A DNA stretch of 20,813 nucleotides from contig CAZWCX010000122.1 in assembly GCA_964632945.1 (NCBI GenBank), positions 1-20,813 of the forward strand. The letters run 5' to 3'. Every line of letters starts with the position of its first letter. Position 1 is the stretch's first letter. The notes below the pieces were generated by a model. It was not told the origin of the DNA. It did no database searches and worked only from the letters and a program-made list of their open reading frames with translations. Both the position numbers and the translations under genes were made by a program. This DNA is from CAZWCX01 sp964632945 (GTDB lineage: Bacteria > Planctomycetota > MHYJ01 > WSZJ01 > CAZWCX01). Positions 16,184 to 20,813 of this stretch are shown here, one piece after another.

Positions 16184-18610
16184 CTATGGGCCGGCGACGG
16201 CTTCGCCGAGGAACCGCAACAGGTCCGCGTCCGAAACCTGGGCCGGATCGACCAGGTCCCGTCCGGCCAGATCGGCCGGCACGACGGGTCGGCGGAAGCG
16301 CAGGTAGTCATACCGGGCGACGAGGTCCGGGTTGCCGCCGGTCAGCACGGTCCGGTTGTGCACGGCCGGAGGGACCGACGCCACCGTCGGCCAGTCGGTG
16401 TAGCAGGTCATCCCCACCTGGAGGGTCGCCGGGAAGTCGGCTCGGCGGTACCGGCGATGGACCTGCCAGGGTCCGCCCGGCGCCCGACGCAGCAGGATCA
16501 CCGCAGCGCCGATGCGCGCCGCCTGGAGCACGGCCTCCGACACGTCGGCCGCGGAGATCTCCAGCACCGAATTGCCGTCCCGGGTGGTCTTGACCTCCCA
16601 GTCGTATCGCCCGGGGACGTTGGCCGCCCCCAGCGAGAGGAACACGTAGTTCTCCCCTCCCGGCGTCCAGGTCTCGGGCGTGACGTCCCGTGGCGTGCGG
16701 ACCATGATTCCGGCCAGGGAGAATTGGGACCCCGGGGCGCCGGTCCCGGCGCGATTGGTCACCCGCACGCGCAGGGTTGCCGCAAAGTCCCCCTGAATCC
16801 GCTTGCAGGTGAGTTCCCCGCGGTAATCCCGGTACCACGAACTGCTGTAGGGGATCATCGTGAGGGATCCCGGGTTTCCCCCCTGAATGAAGATCCTTTC
16901 CAACGGGTCGGCGCCGCCGCCTTCGAGACGATGGACGCGCTCCCACGACGACAGGGTGGCGGGGTCGCGGAACTCGTCGCCGGTCGGCGCCAGGTCGTCT
17001 GCGGCCGCCTGCGGCGCCAGGGCCGCGGCGACGGGGGGCGCCGGCGGAGCCCCGCCGAGCCCGGCCCGCGCCTGCCCGGTCCGCTCCAGGTATCGCTGCA
17101 GGGCGTCATACTTGGGGGCCTCGGCGCGCGGCTGGTCGGGATACTCGAGCGAGCCGAACCGGCCGTGCCGGCTCATCCCCTCGCAGTGGAGGAAGTGGCA
17201 GTACAGACCTCCTCCCGCACCGCCCCAGTCCGCGAGCGCGCGATCGTAAAGTCTCCCCATGCGCGGATCGCGATTGGCCCCGTCGAACAGCGCCCGCAAC
17301 GCCGCATGGTCGCGGAACGCGCGGCCGGCCACGAGGTGCTGCCCCGCCTCGTAGGCGATCAACGTCTTGCCGTACCGATGGGCGATCGCGGCCTGCTGGT
17401 CGAGGAACCCGCGCAGGCGGGGAAGCGCAACGGACTCCAGCTCCCCGAAGAGCGCGTCCAGGTCCTGTCCCGCAAGCCGGGCCACCTGTTCGGTCGTCCC
17501 CGCCGGAACCGAGAAATAGGGGCCGATCGCCACGGCGTCGACGTGGCCGGCGACATCCCCCCACGCCAGCATCTGCTCGGACGTCCACGGGTTGACCGCA
17601 AAGCTGCCCAGTACGCGGATCAGCCGCGCCGGCGGGATTTCCTGCGCGAAGATCGCGCCGATCTCCCGCGTACGCTGTGCGTGGTAGCGGATCTGCGCCT
17701 GGTAGTCGTTGTCGCTCAGGCCGAGCGCCCGACCGCGCTCGCGGGCGTAGGACGCCTGGGGATACTCGCTGTTCCACACCTCGTTGGAATGTTCGACGTA
17801 GACGCGAAGGTCCGGGCGCAATTCGCGCCGGATGAGGCGCGCGAGCTCCCGCACGTATCCGTCGTCCGCCACGTGGGGAACGCAGAACCAGGCGTCCGCG
17901 CCGACCCGGTTGGCCAGCGCGCACATGACCTCCGCCGGCACGCCGCGCTCCACCCATCGGGCCATCTCCACGCGCGGCCGGTCCGCCCAGCGCGCCACCT
18001 GCACCTGCTGGCTGTGCCCGAACGTCCACATCATGAATCGGATCACCCGGTAGGAGCGGATCCGGTCCAGAAGCACCGGGTGGAAGACCTCGTCCGGGGC
18101 GGCGGCCACCGGCATCCGCACCCGGAGGTTGCGCACGGGATTCTCCGGCCGGGTCGCGGTCAGCGTGATCGAAATCCCGCTGCGGGTCGGATCGTCGACC
18201 TGCAGGACATCCCGTCCGGGCGACCGCTCCACCACCCGCGCGGCGCCACCGTACTGAAGCGCGCCTTCCCCCTCGAACTCGACCACGTAGCGACCCGCCG
18301 GATAGAGGGGGGCCTCGCTCCAGAACAGCAGCGTCCTCGCGACCTGGCCCGGCAACAGCGAACGCACCCAGCCGTTCGCGTCGACGTCGATCGCGCGGCC
18401 GTCGGACCAGGTCGTCGCCGTGCCGGAGATCCACGGACGCGAGGTCTTGAAGGGATCCAGGAACGGAATGTCCCGGCTCCAATCGTTGATCGGCGCGAGG
18501 TTCGTTCCCAACGGGAACGGCTCCTGCGCCCGCGCCGACGGGTGGAACGCAGGCCACAGAAGCAGAACGAACAGGACGACACCCGTGAGGATCCAGGGAT
18601 TGCGTTGCAT
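16184..18610 (-). CDS. Exported clan GH-A-like glycosidase-type protein with C-terminal jelly-roll-like domain
   Basis: Protein of 808 residues. The ATG at 18610 follows GGAG by about 9 nt and opens a signal peptide: hydrophobic core at about 7-20, likely cleavage after ARA at 26-28. The mature start (LGTNLAPINDWS, then a SRPWIS motif) resembles proteins often labelled cellulose-binding or GH39-like. Residues about 190-510 look like a TIM barrel. YVEHSNEVWN (271-280) has the Asn-Glu pair typical of a clan GH-A acid/base (Glu277), and TLIAYEAGQH (416-425) supplies a plausible nucleophile, Glu421. A Pro/Ala linker follows (about 512-542). Residues about 545-775 look like a DUF1349/concanavalin-like sandwich (DFAATLRVRV, SLAGIMVRTP, YDWEVKTTRDG, MTCYTDW). 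It would act outside the cytoplasm on an unknown polysaccharide. It lies 122 nt after the HEAT-like gene on the same strand, and its stop borders the assembly gap region. Catalysis is inferred from motifs; a non-catalytic binder is the alternative. Confidence 0.85.
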   Translation of the reverse strand: MQRNPWILTGVVLFVLLLWPAFHPSARAQEPFPLGTNLAPINDWSRDIPFLDPFKTSRPWISGTATTWSDGRAIDVDANGWVRSLLPGQVARTLLFWSEAPLYPAGRYVVEFEGEGALQYGGAARVVERSPGRDVLQVDDPTRSGISITLTATRPENPVRNLRVRMPVAAAPDEVFHPVLLDRIRSYRVIRFMMWTFGHSQQVQVARWADRPRVEMARWVERGVPAEVMCALANRVGADAWFCVPHVADDGYVRELARLIRRELRPDLRVYVEHSNEVWNSEYPQASYARERGRALGLSDNDYQAQIRYHAQRTREIGAIFAQEIPPARLIRVLGSFAVNPWTSEQMLAWGDVAGHVDAVAIGPYFSVPAGTTEQVARLAGQDLDALFGELESVALPRLRGFLDQQAAIAHRYGKTLIAYEAGQHLVAGRAFRDHAALRALFDGANRDPRMGRLYDRALADWGGAGGGLYCHFLHCEGMSRHGRFGSLEYPDQPRAEAPKYDALQRYLERTGQARAGLGGAPPAPPVAAALAPQAAADDLAPTGDEFRDPATLSSWERVHRLEGGGADPLERIFIQGGNPGSLTMIPYSSSWYRDYRGELTCKRIQGDFAATLRVRVTNRAGTGAPGSQFSLAGIMVRTPRDVTPETWTPGGENYVFLSLGAANVPGRYDWEVKTTRDGNSVLEISAADVSEAVLQAARIGAAVILLRRAPGGPWQVHRRYRRADFPATLQVGMTCYTDWPTVASVPPAVHNRTVLTGGNPDLVARYDYLRFRRPVVPADLAGRDLVDPAQVSDADLLRFLGEAVAGP

Positions 18611-18686
18611 CGAAGCACTCCAGGATGGAGACCGAACAGGGTTCTCGACCGATGAGGAGGCTTGCCGGCTCGACCGTGCGTCCGTC

Positions 18687-18704
18687 GCGGGGGGGTCCCC
18701 CCGC
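18687..18704. other. GC-rich perfect hairpin between two minus-strand genes
   Basis: GCGGGGGG and CCCCCCGC form an inverted repeat with almost no loop, in the 122-nt gap between the HEAT-like gene and the glycosidase-like gene. No T tract follows on either strand, so it is not a standard intrinsic terminator. It could attenuate readthrough or protect an mRNA end, or it could be chance in GC-rich DNA. Confidence 0.3.
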
Positions 18705-18732
18705 CGCACGTGTGTGTTTCGGGGCGCGCGCG

Positions 18733-19854
18733 TCAGCGCGAGGTCTCCCCCGCTTCCAGGGTGCCTTGTGCCGCGTCGCGCACGAGGGCGCTGGGGTCTG
18801 CGGCCGCCGCGACCGCCAGGGCGTCGCGCGCCGCGAGATCGCCGCGCCGGGCGCATGCGGACAACGCCAGCACGGCGGCGTGGCGCACGAGTTCGCTTCC
18901 GTCTTCCCGCAGGAACCGCCCGCAGGCGTCCCGGACTTCGGGGAGATCGGCCGTGCCGGCGAGTTGCCCGATCCACTCCGCCCGCAACACCGGATCGGGA
19001 TCCCGCGCCGGGCCGCGGAACCCGCGCCCCCCGGCCGGCGAACCCGCGGAGGAACCGATCCCGTGGGCTTCGCGTCGGACCGCGGTCTCCGGGTCGGCAG
19101 CCGCCCAGGCCCACCGGTCTGCTCCGCTCCCGACGCGCAGCAGCCGCACACCCTCCCGGCGCACCTCCGGATCGGCCGCGATCGCGACCAGGCTCCCGAC
19201 ACGGTCGAGGTCCGCCTCCGCCGGGGCATGCCCAGCCAGTGCCTGCAGCGTCCGCACCAGGCCGTCGGAGTCGTCGCGGAGGGCAAACGCCTCCAGGAGT
19301 CCGAGCAACTCCCGCCCCGCGGACTCGCTTCCGCCGCTCCCCAGCACCGCCAGCGCCGCCGCGCGAACCTCGCGCGCGCCGGTCGCACAGCGCACCCACT
19401 CCGCCAGGCGATGGGAAGCCGACGGGGCGAGCCACTCCCCACGCAAGGCCGCAAGGATCTGCAGACCCTCCTCCCCGGTGGATGCCCATTGCAGCCGGTC
19501 CAACCAGGACGCCTCCGCAGCCTCGGAAAGTCGATCCGGGCCGAACGCGCGCCCGGGATCGGGACCGAGCGCACCCGGCAGGGGCGCCGCGGGGTCGCCG
19601 CCCCCGACCACGCATCCGGGCGGGAGGACCGGAATCTCGGGCCGCGCCGGCCCCCCCCCTTTCCCCACCTCCCCCGCCTCGGATCTACGCCCGGCCACCG
19701 GAGGGAGCGGGGCAGGGATCGCGGTCCGCCGCTCCACAGGCGAGCAACGGGAACGGGCGGGACCGTCCCCGCCGTCGCCGAACCGGATCTGTACGAAGAC
19801 GAAGCCCTGCGCCAGCGCGAGGAGCGCAAGCGCCCATCGAGTGCGGCGAGCCAC
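18733..19854 (-). CDS. Membrane-anchored HEAT-like repeat protein
   Basis: Protein of 373 residues, function not recognised. The start is the GTG at 19854: GGGAGGA precedes it by about 6 nt, and a hydrophobic segment begins directly (basic RRTR, then about 7-23), a signal anchor or uncleaved signal. An upstream in-frame ATG would add about 98 residues of non-conserved Arg/Pro/Gly-rich sequence and is rejected. Residues about 25-110 are Pro/Gly-rich linker. From about 115 to the end, short amphipathic helix pairs recur, typified by DPETAVRREA, DPDPVLRAEWIGQL, SELVRHAAVLAL and DPSALVRDAAQGTL. These follow the D-P-x3-V-R-x2-A pattern of HEAT or PBS-lyase-type repeats. Such solenoids mediate protein contacts. 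Same strand as the downstream glycosidase-like gene, with a 122-nt gap containing a GC hairpin, so cotranscription is uncertain. Confidence 0.8.
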   Translation of the reverse strand: MARRTRWALALLALAQGFVFVQIRFGDGGDGPARSRCSPVERRTAIPAPLPPVAGRRSEAGEVGKGGGPARPEIPVLPPGCVVGGGDPAAPLPGALGPDPGRAFGPDRLSEAAEASWLDRLQWASTGEEGLQILAALRGEWLAPSASHRLAEWVRCATGAREVRAAALAVLGSGGSESAGRELLGLLEAFALRDDSDGLVRTLQALAGHAPAEADLDRVGSLVAIAADPEVRREGVRLLRVGSGADRWAWAAADPETAVRREAHGIGSSAGSPAGGRGFRGPARDPDPVLRAEWIGQLAGTADLPEVRDACGRFLREDGSELVRHAAVLALSACARRGDLAARDALAVAAAADPSALVRDAAQGTLEAGETSR

Positions 19855-20242
19855 GAGACTTCCTCCCCAGGCGGGATGGGACCGTCCGTCCGGTATGCTC
19901 GCCTTCTCATCGCCCCCTACACGCACCCGATCCCGCTGTGACCGGTCCGGACGGGAATCCGTGCAGCCCGCGCGGATCGTCGGTGTGAGGAATTGCGCGG
20001 ACGGGTGTGGGGCCCGGGCGGCTCGGAGGCGCGCCCCCCCCCCATGAAGGCCGGCGCTTTCCGCGCCTCGCCCGGCCGCGGGTGGCGCGATCGCGCGCGG
20101 GACGCCGGAGGATGCGGACGGGTCCGGCTCGCCGCCGCAACGCGGCACGCCGCCGGTCCTGACGGCGTCCGCGTGTCGGTCCCGGCCGACCCGCGCACGG
20201 GAAGCGCGGGACGGATGCGGGTTTCGCCGTTCCCCCGTTCAC
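19855..20242. other. Intergenic stretch with no supported gene
   Basis: This 388-base GC-rich region lies between the partial Cys-rich gene and the HEAT-like gene, both on the minus strand. Frames through it give Arg/Pro/Gly-rich translations without a start context. No promoter pair or terminator stands out, although the minus-strand promoter of the HEAT-like gene should be here. Confidence 0.5.
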
Positions 20243-20813
20243 CTACTTCGGGGTCGCCCGCGCCGCCGTCCGCGGGGCCACGCTTCTCCAGGGGTCGAAC
20301 TCGGTGCATTCGCCGACCACGCAGAGATACGCCTCGCGGTTGCACTCCGGGCAGTAGTAGAGGTACTTCCCGAAGACCCGCGCAACGTTGTCCCGAATCA
20401 TGCGGAACACCTCTCTCCGCGGCGCGGCGCCCGCGATCGGATCGGCCTCCAGAACTCGGAAGGTCGCCACTTCCAGCTCATGGATGAACCGGCGCAGCGG
20501 CACGTCCAGGGTCAGGACGAATCGATGGATGCGCGAGGGATGGACCCGGGGCGAGTCGTATCCCTCGGACTCGTGCCACTGGCCCTCCCCGCCCGGGGCG
20601 CGCAACTCCGTCGGCTTGGACTCGCGGTCGCAGTGGATCCGGCAGCCGCACACGTGGAAGCCGCGCACATAGGGTTTCAGCGTGGCTTTGAGCGCGTCGA
20701 AAACGGCGCAGTAGGCTGCGCCGGCGGCCCCATCGTAGTCGCCCTTCTTGCGCTGCGTGGTGACCCGAGTGGCCAGCTCGTGGATGAGGTCGGTGAGATC
20801 GCCGTCCAGGATC
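20243..20813 (-). CDS. 3' part of a Cys-rich, zinc-ribbon-like protein gene (5' end beyond window)
   Basis: The frame stays open from the stop at 20243 to the window edge, so 189 C-terminal residues are visible and the true start lies outside. The GTG at 20668 is internal: coding-like sequence continues upstream of it (DLTDLIHELATRV, GAAYCAVFDALK). Two cysteine clusters stand out: HVCGCRIHCD in the middle and YYCPECNREAYLCVVGEC near the C-terminus, the latter C-x2-C-x6-C-x4-C, a spacing suited to zinc binding. Between them is a regular alpha/beta segment (HRFVLTLDVPLRRFIHELEV). No signal peptide or membrane span is visible in this part. I do not recognise the family and assign no function. 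Base composition matches its neighbours. Confidence 0.75.
   Translation of the reverse strand, partial: ILDGDLTDLIHELATRVTTQRKKGDYDGAAGAAYCAVFDALKATLKPYVRGFHVCGCRIHCDRESKPTELRAPGGEGQWHESEGYDSPRVHPSRIHRFVLTLDVPLRRFIHELEVATFRVLEADPIAGAAPRREVFRMIRDNVARVFGKYLYYCPECNREAYLCVVGECTEFDPWRSVAPRTAARATPK

Noticed and set aside
18611..19615. Upstream extension of the glycosidase-like frame
   Set aside because: The extension overlaps the HEAT-like gene in another frame and lacks signal-peptide logic; the ATG at 18610 has a ribosome site and signal peptide.
19855..20148. 98-residue N-terminal extension of the HEAT-like protein
   Set aside because: Arg/Pro/Gly-rich and would bury the signal anchor; the GTG at 19854 has a strong ribosome site.

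Overview
The window is about 20.8 kb of very GC-rich bacterial DNA, and codon third positions are strongly G/C. It carries two large transmembrane Hanks-type Ser/Thr kinases (one with a C-terminal FGE-sulfatase-like domain, one with a very long solenoid tail), a pseudopilin-like protein fused to a lectin-like fold, several exported proteins of unclear family, and a tandem universal stress protein. This mix is typical of Planctomycetota and less so of Myxococcota. No rRNA or marker gene is present, so the phylum is an inference. A 10-N gap inside a poly-G/C stretch suggests a draft or metagenome scaffold.

Layout from left to right. 1-479: no supported gene. 480-2258 (-): exported, beta-propeller-like protein with an EF-hand loop. 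2445-8856 (-): a tight three-gene cluster transcribed as GspK-like/LamG-like protein, then exported helical protein, then kinase-FGE protein. The first two genes overlap by 8 nt and the next pair is 15 nt apart. A good sigma70-like promoter (TTGACT-17-TATCCT) lies at 8913-8941. 8857-9302: divergent intergenic region with that promoter and a perfect 8+5+8 inverted repeat. 9303-10223 (+): tandem universal stress protein, the only plus-strand gene. 10469-15742 (-): 1757-residue kinase with four N-terminal GspE-N-like motifs, a kinase domain, one membrane span and about 19 copies of a phased 46-residue TPR-like repeat. 15900-16120: low-complexity G/C sequence and N gap. 16184-18610 (-): exported clan GH-A-like glycosidase-type protein with a C-terminal jelly-roll-like domain. 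18733-19854 (-): membrane-anchored HEAT-like protein with a GTG start. 20243-20813 (-): the 3' part of a Cys-rich gene that runs off the window.

Working picture (inference): the 2445-8856 cluster couples an envelope assembly or adhesion factor of the type II secretion/type IV pilus class to a transmembrane kinase whose sensor or effector part is an FGE-like domain lacking the formylglycine-generating cysteines. The large kinase is probably a separate signalling hub with its repeat domain outside the cytoplasm. The glycosidase-like and propeller proteins fit a polysaccharide-using or surface-decorating lifestyle. The most unusual feature is the 46-residue repeat array in the giant kinase, followed by the pseudopilin-LamG fusion. 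No mobile element, CRISPR array, tRNA or rRNA was seen.
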